A stretch of 64,000 nucleotides of DNA from Leptodactylus fallax (Eukaryota > Chordata > Amphibia > Anura > Leptodactylidae). The stretch is from the NCBI GenBank assembly GCA_947044405.1, contig CAMRHE010000360.1:297001-361000 (forward strand), read 5' to 3'. The translations under genes and the position numbers were made by a program. The notes under the pieces were generated by a model. It did not search any database and was not told the DNA's origin. It worked only from the letters and a program-made list of their open reading frames with translations. This document shows, piece after piece, positions 46,000-59,200 of the stretch (positions are counted from its first letter, which is position 1; each line of letters opens with the position of its first letter).

Positions 46000-48900
46000 C
46001 ATTATACTGTGCGGGGGGGGCACTAAGGAGCATTATACTGTGTGGGGGGCACTAAGGAGCATTATACTGTGTGGGGGCACTAAGGAGCATTATACTGTGG
46101 GTGGGGGCACTAAGGAGCATTATACTGTGGGTGGGGGCACTAAGGAGCATTATACTGTGGATGGGGGCACTAAGGAGCATTATACTGTGGGTGGGGGCAC
46201 TAAGGAGCATTATACTGTGGGTGGGGGCACTAAGGAGCATTATACTGTGGGTGGGGGCACTAAGGAGCATTATACTGTGGGTGGGGGCACTAAGGAGCAT
46301 TATACTGTGGGTGGGGGCACTAAGGAGCATTATACTGTGCAGAGGCACTAAGGAGATATTATACGGTGCAGGGGCACTAAGGAGCATTATACTGTGGGTG
46401 GGGGCACTAAGGAGCATTATACTGTGGGTGGGGGCACTAAGGAGCATTATACTGTGGATGGGGGCACTAAGGAGCATTATACTGTGGGTGGGGGCACTAA
46501 GGAGCATTATACTGTGGGTGGGGGCACTAAGGAGCATTATACTGTGGGTGGGGGCACTAAGGAGCATTATACTGTGCAGAGGCACTAAGGAGATATTATA
46601 CGGTGCAGGGGCACTAAGGAGCATTATACTGTGGGTGGGGGCACTAAGGAGCATTATACTGTGGGTGGGGGCACTAAGGAGCATTATACTGTGGATGGGG
46701 GCACTAAGGAGCATTATACTGTGGGTGGGGGCACTAAGGAGCATTATACTGTGGGTGGGGGCACTAAGGAGCATTATACTGTGGGTGGGGGCACTAAGGA
46801 GCATTATACTGTGGGTGGGGGCACTAAGGAGCATTATACTGTGCAGAGGCACTAAGGAGATATTATACGGTGCAGGGGCACTAAGGAGCAATATACTGTG
46901 GGTGGGGGCACTAAGGAGCATTATACTGTGCGGGGGGCACTAAGGAGCATTATACTGTGCGGGGGCACTAAGGAGCATTATACTGTGCGGGGGGGGGCAC
47001 TAAGGAGCATTATACTGTGTGGGGGGCACTAAGGAGCATTATACTGTGTGGGGGCACTAAGGAGCATTATACTGTGGGTGGGGGCACTAAGGAGCATTAT
47101 ACTGTGGATGGGGGCACTAAGGAGCATTATACTGTGCGGGGGGCACTAAGGAGCATTATACTGTGCGGGGGGGGCACTAAGGAGCATTATACTGTGTGGG
47201 GGGCACTAAGGAGCATTATACTGTGTGGGGGCACTAAGGAGCATTATACTGTGGGTGGGGGCACTAAGGAGCATTATACTGTGGGTGGGGGCACTAAGGA
47301 GCATTATACAGTGGGTGGGAGCACTAAGGAGCATTATACTGTGGATGGGGGCACTAAGGAGCATTATACTGTGGGTGGGGGCACTAAGGAGCATTATACT
47401 GTGGGTGGGGGCACTAAGGAGCATTATACTGTGGGTGGGGGCACTAAGGAGCATTATACTGTGGGTGGGGGCACTAAGGAGCATTATACTGTGGGTGGGG
47501 GCACTAAGGAGCATTATACTGTGCAGAGGCACTAAGGAGATATTATACGGTGCAGGGGCACTAAGGAGCATTATACTGTGGGTGGGGGCACTAAGGAGCA
47601 TTATACTGTGGGTGGGGGCACTAAGGAGCATTATACTGTGGATGGGGGCACTAAGGAGCATTATACTGTGGGTGGGGGCACTAAGGAGCATTATACTGTG
47701 GGTGGGGGCTCTAAGGAGCATTATACTGTGGGTGGGGGCACTAAGGAGCATTATACTGTGGGTGGGGGCACTAAGGAGCATTATACTGTGCAGAGGCACT
47801 AAGGAGATATTATACGGTGCAGGGGCAATAAGGAGCAATATACTGTGGATGGGGGCACTAAGGAGCATTATACTGTGCGGGGGGGCACTAAGGAGCATTA
47901 TACTGTGCGGGGGGCACTAAGGAGCATTATACTGTGGGGGGGGGGCACTAAGGAGCATTATACTGTGTGGGGGGCACTAAGGAGCATTATACTGTGTGGG
48001 GGCACTAAGGAGCATTATACTGTGGGTGGGGGCACTAAGGAGCATTATACTGTGCGGGGGGCACTAAGGAGCATTATACTGTGCGGGGGGCACTAAGGAG
48101 CATTATACTGTGCGGGGGGTCACTAAGGAGCATTATACTGTGTGGGGGGCACTAAGGAGCATTATACTGTGTGGGGGCACTAAGGAGCATTATACTGTGG
48201 GTGGGGGCAATAAGGAGCATTATACTGTGGGTGGGGGCACTAAGGAGCATTATACAGTGGGTGGGAGAACTAAGGAGCATTATACTGTGGATGGGGGCAC
48301 TAAGGAGCATTATACTGTGGGTGGGGGCACTAAGGAGCATTATACTGTGGGTGGGGGCACTAAGGATCATTATACTGTGGGTGGGGGCACTAAGGAGCAT
48401 TATACTGTGGGTGGGGGCACTAAGGAGCATTATACTGTGCAGAGGCACTAAGGAGATATTATACGGTGCAGGGGCACTAAGGAGCATTATACTGTGGGTG
48501 GGGGCACTAAGGAGCATTATACTGTGGGTGGGGGCACTAAGGAGCATTATACTGTGGATGGGGGCACTAAGGAGCATTATACTGTGGGTGGGGGCACTAA
48601 GGAGCATTATACTGTGGGTGGGGGCACTAAGGAGCATTATACTGTGGGTGGGGGCACTAAGGAGCATTATACTGTGGGTGGGGGCACTAAGGAGCATTAT
48701 ACTGTGCAGAGGCACTAAGGAGATATTATACGGTGCAGGGGAACTAAGGAGCAATATACTGTGGGTGGGGGCACTAAGGAGCATTATACTGTGCGGGGGG
48801 CACTAAGGAGCATTATACTGTGCGGGGGGGGCACTAAGGAGCATTATACTGTGTGGGGGGCACTAAGGAGCATTATACTGTGGGTGGGGGCACTAAGGAG

Positions 48901-51900
48901 CATTATACTGTGCAGAGGCACTAAGGAGATATTATACGGTGCAGGGGCACTAAGGAGCATTATACTGTGGGTGGGGGCACTAAGGAGCATTATACTGTGG
49001 GTGGGGGCACTAAGGAGCATTATACTGTGGATGGGGGCACTAAGGAGCATTATACTGTGGGTGGGGGCACTAAGGAGCATTATACTGTGGGTGGGGGCAC
49101 TAAGGAGCATTATACTGTGGGTGGGGGCACTAAGGAGCATTATACTGTGGGTGGGGGCACTAAGGAGCATTATACTGTGCAGAGGCACTAAGGAGATATT
49201 ATACGGTGCAGGGGCAATAAGGAGCAATATACTGTGGGTGGGGGCACTAAGGAGCATTATACTGTGCGGGGGGCACTAAGGAGCATTATACTGTGCGGGG
49301 GGCACTAAGGAGCATTATACTGTGCGGGGGGGGCACTAAGGAGCATTATACTGTGTGGGGGGCACTAAGGAGCATTATACTGTGTGGGGGCACTAAGGAG
49401 CATTATACTGTGGGTGGGGGCACTAAGGAGCATTATACTGTGCGGGGGGCACTAAGGAGCATTATACTGTGCGGGGGGCACTAAGGAGCATTATACTGTG
49501 CGGGGGGTCACTAAGGAGCATTATACTGTGTGGGGGGCACTAAGGAGCATTATACTGTGTGGGGGCACTAAGGAGCATTATACTGTGGGTGGGGGCACTA
49601 AGGAGCATTATACTGTGGGTGGGGGCACTAAGGAGCATTATACAGTGGGTGGGAGAACTAAGGAGCATTATACTGTGGATGGGGGCACTAAGGAGCATTA
49701 TACTGTGGGTGGGGGCACTAAGGAGCATTATACTGTGGGTGGGGGCACTAAGGATCATTATACTGTGGGTGGGGGCACTAAGGAGCATTATACTGTGGGT
49801 GGGGGCACTAAGGAGCATTATACTGTGCAGAGGCACTAAGGAGATATTATACGGTGCAGGGGCACTAAGGAGCATTATACTGTGGGTGGGGGCACTAAGG
49901 AGCATTATACTGTGGGTGGGGGCACTAAGGAGCATTATACTGTGGATGGGGGCACTAAGGAGCATTATACTGTGGGTGGGGGCACTAAGGAGCATTATAC
50001 TGTGGGTGGGGGCACTAAGGAGCATTATACTGTGGGTGGGGGCACTAAGGAGCATTATACTGTGGGTGGGGGCACTAAGGAGCATTATACTGTGCAGAGG
50101 CACTAAGGAGATATTATACGGTGCAGGGGAACTAAGGAGCAATATACTGTGGGTGGGGGCACTAAGGAGCATTATACTGTGCGGGGGGCACTAAGGAGCA
50201 TTATACTGTGCGGGGGGGGGCACTAAGGAGCATTATACTGTGTGGGGGGCACTAAGGAGCATTATACTGTGGGTGGGGGCACTAAGGAGCATTATACTGT
50301 GCAGAGGCACTAAGGAGATATTATACGGTGCAGGGGCACTAAGGAGCATTATACGGTGGGTGGGGGCACTAAGGAGCATTATACTGTGGGTGGGGGCACT
50401 AAGGAGCATTATACTGTGGATGGGGGCACTAAGGAGCATTATACTGTGGGTGGGGGCACTAAGGAGCATTATACTGTGGGTGGGGGCACTAAGGAGCATT
50501 ATACTGTGGGTGGGGGCACTAAGGAGCATTATACTGTGGGTGGGGGCACTAAGGAGCATTATACTGTGCAGAGGCACTAAGGAGATATTATACGGTGCAG
50601 GGGCAATAAGGAGCAATATACTGTGGGTGGGGGCACTAAGGAGCATTATACTGTGCGGGGGGCACTAAGGAGCATTATACTGTGCGGGGGGCACTAAGGA
50701 GCATTATACTGTGCGGGGGGGGGCACTAAGGAGCATTATACTGTGTGGGGGGCACTAAGGAGCATTATACTGTGTGGGGGCACTAAGGAGCATTATACTG
50801 TGGGTGGGGGCACTAAGGAGCATTATACTGTGCGGGGGGCACTAAGGAGCATTATACTGTGCGGGGGGCACTAAGGAGCATTATACTGTGCGGGGGGGGG
50901 GGCACTAAGGAGCATTATACTGTGTGGGGGGCACTAAGGAGCATTATACTGTGTAGGGGCACTAAGGAGCATTATACTGTGGGTGGGGGCACTAAGGAGC
51001 ATTATACTGTGGGTGGGGGCACTAAGGAGCATTATACAGTGGGTGGGAGCACTAAGGAGCATTATACTGTGGATGGGGGCACTAAGGAGCATTATACTGT
51101 GGGTGGGGGCACTAAGAAGCATTATACTGTGGGTGGGGGCACTAAGGAGCATTATACTGTGGGTGGGGGCACTAAGGAGCATTATACTGTGGGTGGGGGC
51201 ACTAAGGAGCATTATACTGTGCAGAGGCACTAAGGAGATATTATACGGTGCAGGGGCACTAAGGAGCATTATACTGTGGGTGGGGGCACTAAGGAGCATT
51301 ATACTGTGGGTGGGGGCACTAAGGAGCATTATACTGTGGATGGGGGCACTAAGGAGCATTATACTGTGGGTGGGGGCACTAAGGAGCATTATACTGTGGG
51401 TGGGGGCACTAAGGAGCATTATACTGTGGGTGGGGGCACTAAGGAGCATTATACTGTGGGTGGGGGCACTAAGGAGCATTATACTGTGCAGAGGCACTAA
51501 GGAGATATTATACGGTGCAGGGGAACTAAGGAGCAATATACTGTGGGTGGGGGCACTAAGGAGCATTATACTGTGCAGGGGGCACTAAGGAGCATTATAC
51601 TGTGCGGGGGGCACTAAGGAGCATTATACTGTGTGGGGGGGGGCACTAAGGAGCATTATACTGTGTGGGGGGCACTAAGGAGCATTATACTGTGTGGGGG
51701 CACTAAGGAGCATTATACTGTGGGTGGGGGCACTAAGGAGCATTATACTGTGGGTGGGGGCACTAAGGAGCATTATACTGTGGGTGGGGGCACTAAGGAG
51801 CATTATACTGTGGGTGGGGGCACTAAGGAGCATTATACTGTGTGGGGGCACTAAGGAGCATTATACTGTGGGTGGGGCACTAAGGAGCATTATACTGTGT

Positions 51901-54900
51901 GGGGGCACTAAGGAGATATTATACGGTGCATGGGGCACTAAGGAGCATTATACTGTGGGTGAGGGCACTAAGGAGCATTATATTGTGGATGGGGGCACTA
52001 AGGAGCATTATACTGTGGATGGGGGCACTAAGGAGCATTATACTGTGCAGAGGCACTAAGGAGATATTATGCGTGCATGGGGCACTAAGGAGATATTATA
52101 CAGTGCAGGGGCACTAAGGAGCATTATACAGTGGGTGGGAGCACTAAGGAGCATTATACTGTGGATGGGGGCACTAAGGAGCATTATACTGTGGGTGGGG
52201 GCACTAAGGAGCATTATACTGTGGGTGGGGGCACTAAGGAGCATTATACTGTGGGTGGGGGCACTAAGGAGCATTATACTGTGGGTGGGGGCACTAAGGA
52301 GCATTATACTGTGGGTGGGGGCACTAAGGAGCATTATACTGTGGGTGGGGGCACTAAGGAGCATTATACTGTGCAGAGGCACTAAGGAGATATTATACGG
52401 TGCAGGGGCACTAAGGAGCATTATACTGTGGGTGGGGGCACTAAGGAGCATTATACTGTGGGTGGGGGCACTAAGGAGCATTATACTGTGGATGGGGGCA
52501 CTAAGGAGCATTATACTGTGGATGGGGGCACTAAGGAGCATTATACTGTGGGTGGGGGCACTAAGGAGGATTATACTGTGGGTGGGGGCACTAAGGAGCA
52601 TTATACTGTGGGTGGGGGCACTAAGGAGCATTATACTGTGCAGAGGCACTAAGGAGATATTATACGGTGCAGGGGCACTAAGGAGCAATATATTGTGGGT
52701 GGGGGCACTAAGGAGCATTATACTGTGTGGGGGGCACTAAGGAGCATTATACTGTGCGGGGGGGGGGGGCATTAAGGAGCATTATACTGTGTGGGGGGCA
52801 CTAAGGAGCATTATACTGTGTGGGGGCACTAAGGAGCATTATACTGTGGGTGGGGGCACTAAGGAGCATTATACTGTGGGTGGGGGCACTAAGGAGCATT
52901 ATACTGTGGGTGGGGGCACTAAGGAGCATTATACTGTGGGTGGGGGCACTAAGAAGCATTATACTGTGGGTGGGGGCACTAAGGAGCATTATACTGTGGG
53001 TGGTGGCACTAAGGAGCATTATACTGTGGGTGGGGGCACTAAGGAGCATTATACTGTGCAGAGGCACTAAGGAGATATTATACGGTGCAGGGGCACTAAG
53101 GAGCATTATACTGTGGGTGGGGGCACTAAGGAGCACTATACTGTGCGGGGGGCACTAAGGAGCATTATACTGTGCGGGGGGCACTAAGGAGCATTATACT
53201 GTGCGGGGGGGGTCACTAAGGAGCATTATACTGTGTGGGGGGCACTAAGGAGCATTATACTGTGTGGGGGCACTAAGGAGCATTATACTGTGGGTGGGGG
53301 CACTAAGGAGCATTATACTGTGGGTGGGGGCACTAAGGAGCATTATACTGTGGGTGGGGGCACTAAGGAGCATTATACTGTGGGTGGGGGCACTAAGGAG
53401 CATTATACTGTGGGTGGGGGCACTAAGGAGCATTATACTGTGCAGAGGCACTAAAGAGATATTATACGGTGCAGGGGCACTAAGGAGCATTATACTGTGG
53501 GTGGGGGCACTAAGAAGCATTATACTGTGGGTGGGGGCACTAAGGAGCATTATACTGTGGATGGGGGCACTAAGGAGCATTATACTGTGGGTGGGGGCAC
53601 TAAGGAGCATTATACTGTGGGTGGGGGCACTAAGGAGCATTATACTGTGGGTGGGGGCACTAAGGAGCATTATACTGTGGGTGGGGGCACTAAGGAGCAT
53701 TATACTGTGCAGAGGCACTAAGGAGATACTATACGGTGCAGGGGCACTAAGGAGCAATATACTGTGGGTGGGGGCACTAAGGAGCATTATACTGTGCGGG
53801 GGGCACTAAGGAGCATTATACTGTGCGGGGGGGGGGGCACTAAGGAGCATTATACTGTGTGGGGGGCACTAAGGAGCATTATACTGTGTGGGGGCACTAA
53901 GGAGCATTATACTGTGGGTGGGGGCACTAAGGAGCATTATACTGTGCGGGGGGCACTAAGGAGAATTATACTGTGCGGGGGGCACTAAGGAGCATTATAC
54001 TGTACGGGGGGGGCACTAAGGAGCATTATACTGTGTGGGGGGCACTAAGGAGCATTATACTGTGTGGGGGCACTAAGGAGCATTATACTGTGTGGGGGCA
54101 CTAAGGAGCATTATACTGTGGGTGGGGGCACTAAGGAGCATTATACTGTGGGTGGGGGCACTAAGGAGCATTATACAGTGGGTGGGAGCACTAAGGAGCA
54201 TTATACTGTGGATGGGGGCACTAAGGAGCATTATACTGTGGGTGGGGGCAGTAAGGAGCATTATACTGTGGATGGGGGCACTAAGGAGCATTATACTGTG
54301 GGTGGGGGCACTAAGGAGCATTATACTGTGGGTGGGGGCACTAAGGAGCATTATACTGTGGATGGGGGCACTAAGGAGCATTATACTGTGGGTGGGGGCA
54401 CTAAGGAGCATTATACTGTGGGTGGGGGCACTAAGGAGCATTATACTGTGGGTGGGGGCACTAAGGAGCATTATACTGTGGGTGGGGGCACTAAGGAGCA
54501 TTATACTGTGGGTGGGGGCACTAAGGAGCATTATACTGTGCAGAGGCACTAAGGAGATATTATACGGTGCAGGGGCACTAAGGAGCAATATACTGTGGGT
54601 GGGGGCACTAAGGAGCATTATACTGTGCGGGAGGCACTAAGGAGCATTATACTGTGCGGGGGGCACTAAGGAGCATTATACTGTGCGGGGGGGGGGGCAC
54701 TAAGGAGCATTATACTGTGTGGGGGGCACTAAGGAGCATTATACTGTGTGGGGGCACTAAGGAGCATTATACTGTGGGTGGGGGCACTAAGGAGCATTAT
54801 ACTGTGGGTGGGGGCACTAAGGAGCATTATACTGTGCGGGGGCACTAAGGAGCATTATACTGTGCGGGGGGCACTAAGGAGCATTATACTGTGCGGGGGG

Positions 54901-56220
54901 GGCACTAAGGAGCATTATACTGTGCGGGGGGCACTAAGGAGCATTATACTGTTTGGGGGGCACTAAGGAGCATTATACTGTGTGGGGGCACTAAGGAGCA
55001 TTATACTGTGGGTGGGGGCACTAAGGAGCATTATACTGTGCGGGGGGCACTAAGGAGCATTATACTGTGCGGGGGGCACTAAGGAGCATTATACTGTGCG
55101 GGGGGGGGGGCACTAAGGAGCATTATACTGTGTGGGGGGCACTAAGGAGCATTATACTGTGTGGGGGCACTAAGGAGCATTATGCTGTGGGTGGGGGCAC
55201 TAAGGAGCATTATACTGTGCGGGGGGCACTAAGGAGCATTATACTGTGTGGGGGCACTAAGGAGCATTATACTGTGGGTGGGGGCACTAAGGAGCATTAT
55301 ACTGTGGGTGGGGGCACTAAGGAGCATTATACTGTGGGTGGGGCCACTAAGGAGCATTATACTGTGGGTGGGGGCACTAAGGAGCATTATACTGTGCGGG
55401 GGCACTAAGGAGCATTATACTGTGGTTGGGGGCACTAAGGAGCATTATACTGTGGGTGGGGGCACTAAGGAGCATTATACTGTGGGTGGGGGCACTAAGG
55501 AGATATTATACGGTGCATGGGGCACTAAGGAGGCTTATACTGTGGGTGGGGCACTAAGGAGCATTATACTGTGGGTGGAGGCACTAAGGAGCATTATACT
55601 GTGGGTGGGGGCACTAAGGAGCATTATACTGTGGGTGGGGGCACTAAGGAGCATTATACTGTGGGTGGGGGCACTAAGGAGCATTATACTGTGGATGGGG
55701 GCACTAAGGAGCATTATACTGTGGGTGGGGGCACTAAGGAGCATTATACTGTGGGTGGGGGCACTAAGGAGCATTATACTGTGGGTGGGGGCACTAAGGA
55801 GCATTATACTGTGCAGAGGCACTAAGGAGATATTATACGGTGCAGGGGCACTAAGAAGCAATATACTGTGGGTGGGGGCACTAAGGAGCATTATACTGTG
55901 CGGGGGGCACTAAGGAGCATTATACTGTGCGGGGGGCACTAAGGAGCATTATACTGTGCGGGGGGGGCACTAAGGAGCATTATACTGTGTGGGGGGCACT
56001 AAGGAGCATTATACTGTGTGGGGGCACAAAGGAGCATTATACTGTGGGTGGGGGCACTAAGGAGCATTATACTGTGCGGGGGGCACTAAGGAGCATTATA
56101 CTGTGCGGGGGGCACTAAGGAGCATTATACTGTGCGGTGGGGCACTAAGGAGCATTATACTGTGTGGGGGGCACTAAGGAGCATTATACTGTGTGGGGGC
56201 ACTAAGGAGCATTATACTGT
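46000..56220. repeat. Higher-order copy B with internal duplication
   Basis: Same order as copy A but about 1.4 kb longer because of a tandem duplication at about 48110-50885. 8,908 plus 1,388 equals 10,296, the offset seen just after the duplication; small later changes (to 10,298-10,329) fit single-unit or G-run indels. Confidence 0.85.
48110..50885. repeat. 1,388-bp tandem duplication inside copy B
   Basis: 48110-49497 and 49498-50885 are nearly identical. The private TAAGGATC variant lies at 48361 and 49749, exactly 1,388 bp apart, and occurs only once in copy A (39453). Confidence 0.9.
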
Positions 56221-59200
56221 GGGTGGGGGCACTAAGGAGCATTATACTGTGGGTGGGGGCACTAAGGAGCATTATACAGTGGGTGGGAGCACTAAGGAGC
56301 ATTATACTGTGGATGGGGGCACTAAGGAGCATTATACTGTGGGTGGGGGCACTAAGGAGCATTATACTGTGGGTGGGGGCACTAAGGAGCATTATACTGT
56401 GGATGGGGGCACTAAGGAGCATTATACTGTGGGTGGGGGCACTAAGGAGCATTATACTGTGGGTGGGGGCACAAAGGAGCATTATACTGTGGGTGAGGGC
56501 ACTAAGGAGCATTATACTGTGGGTGGGGGCACTAAGGAGCATTATACTGTGCAGAGGCACTAAGGAGATATTATACGGTGCAGGGGCACTAAGGAGCAAT
56601 ATACTGTGGGTGGGGGCACTAAGGAGCATTATACTGTGCGGGGGGCACTAAGGAGCATTATACTGTGCGGGGGGCACTAAGGAGCATTATACTGTGCGGG
56701 GGGGGGGGGCACTAAGGAGCATTATACTGTGTGGGGGGCACTAAGGAGCATTATACTGTGTGGGGGCACTAAGGAGCATTATACTGTGGGTGGGGGCACT
56801 AAGGAGCATTATACTGTGGGTGGGGGCACTAAGGAGCATTATACTGTGCGGGGGCACTAAGGAGCATTATACTGTGTGGGGGGCACTAAGGAGTATTATA
56901 CTGTGCTGGGGGGGGCACTAAGGAGCATTATACTGTGCGGGGGGGGGCACTAAGGAGCATTATACTGTGTGGGGGGCACTAAGGAGCATTATACTGTGTG
57001 GGGGCACTAAGGAGCATTATACTGTGGGTGGGGGCACTAAGGAGCATTATACTGTGCGGGGGGCACTAAGGAGCATTATACTGTGCGGGGGGCACTAAGG
57101 AGCATTATACTGTGCGGGGGGGGGGCACTAAGGAGCATTATACTTTGTGGGGGGCACTAAGGAGCATTATACTGTGTGGGGGCACTAAGGAGCATTATAC
57201 TGTGGGTGGGGGCACTAAGGAGCATTATACTGTGGGTGGGGGCACTAAGGAGCATTATACTGTGCGGGGGGGCACTAAGGAGCATTATACTGTGCGGGGG
57301 GCACTAAGGAGCATTATACTGTGCGGGGGGGGGGCACTAAGGAGCATTATACTGTGTGGGGGGCACTAAGGAGCATTATACTGTGTGGGGGCACTAAGGA
57401 GCATTATACTGTGGGTGGGGGCACTAAGGAGCATTATACTGTGGGTGGGGGCACTAAGGAGCATTATACTGTGGGTGGGGGCACTAAGGAGCATTATACT
57501 GTGGGTGGGGGCACTAAGGAGCATTATACTGTGCGGGGGCACTAAGGAGCATTATACTGTGGGTGGGGGCACTAAGGAGCATTATACTGTGGGTGGGGGC
57601 ACTAAGGAGCATTATACTGTGGGTGGGGGCACTAAGGAGCATTATACTGTGGGTGGGGGCACTAAGGAGATATTATACGGTGCATGGGGCACTAAGGAGG
57701 CTTATACTGTGGGTGGGGCACTAAGGAGCATTATACTGTGGGTGGAGGCACTAAGGAGCATTATACTGTGGGTAGAGGCACTAAGGAGCATTATACTGTG
57801 GATGGGGGCACTAAGGAGCATTATACTGTGCAGAGGCACTAAGGAGATATTATACGGTGCAGGGGCACTAAGGAGCATTATACTGTGGGTGGGGGCACTA
57901 AGGAGCATTATACTGTGGGTGGGGGCAGTAAGGAGCATTATACTGTGGATGGGGGCACTAAGGAGCATTATACTGTGGGTGGGGGCACTAAGGAGCATTA
58001 TACTGTGGGTGGGGGCACTAAGGAGCATTATACTGTGGGTGGGGGCACTAAGGAGCATTATACTGTGGGTGGGGGCACTAAGGAGCATTATACTGTGCAG
58101 AGGCACTAAGGAGATATTATACGGTGCAGGGGCACTAAGGAGCAATATACTGTGGGTGGGGGCACTAAGGAGCATTATACTGTGCGGGGGGCACTAAGGA
58201 GCATTATACTGTGCGGGGGGGGGGCACTAAGGAGCATTATACTGTGTGGGGGCACTAAGGAGCATTATACTGTGGGTGGGGGCACTAAGGAGCATTATAC
58301 TGTGGGTGGGGGCACTAAGGAGCATTATACTGTGCGGGGGGCACTAAGGAGCATTATACTGTGCGGGGGGCACTAAGGAGCATTATACTGTGCGGGGGGG
58401 CACTAAGGAGCATTATACTGTGTGGGGGGCACTAAGGAGCATTATACTGTGTGGGGGCACTAAGGAGCATTATACTGTGGGTGGGGGCACTAAGGAGCAT
58501 TATACTGTGGGTGGGGGCACTAAGGAGCATTACACTGTGGGTGGGGGCACTAAGGAGCATTATACTGTGGGTGGGGGCACTAAGGAGCATTATACTGTGC
58601 GGGGGCACTAAGGAGCATTATACTGTGGTTGGGGGCACTAAGGAGCATTATACTGTGGGTGGGGGCACTAAGGAGCATTATACTGTGGGTGGGGGCACTA
58701 AGGAGCATTATACTGTGGGTGGGGGCACTAAGGAGATATTATACGGTGCATGGGGCACTAAGGAGGCTTATACTGTGGGTGGGGCACTAAGGAGCATTAT
58801 ACTGTGGGTGGAGGCACTAAGGAGCATTATACTGTGGGTGGGGGCACTAAGGAGCATTATACTGTGGGTGGGGGCACTAAGGAGCATTATACTGTGGGTG
58901 GGGGCACTAAGGAGCATTATACTGTGCAGAGGCACTAAGGAGATATTATACGGTGCAGGGGCACTAAGGAGCATTATACTGTGGGTGGGGGCACTAAGGA
59001 GCATTATACTGTGGGTGGGGGCACTAAGGAGCATTATACTGTGGATGCGGGCACTAAGGAGCATTATACTGTGGGTGGGGGCACTAAGGAGCATTATACT
59101 GTGGGTGGGGGCACTAAGGAGCATTATACTGTGGGTGGGGGCACTAAGGAGCATTATACTGTGCAGAGGCACTAAGGAGATATTATACGGTGCAGGGGCA

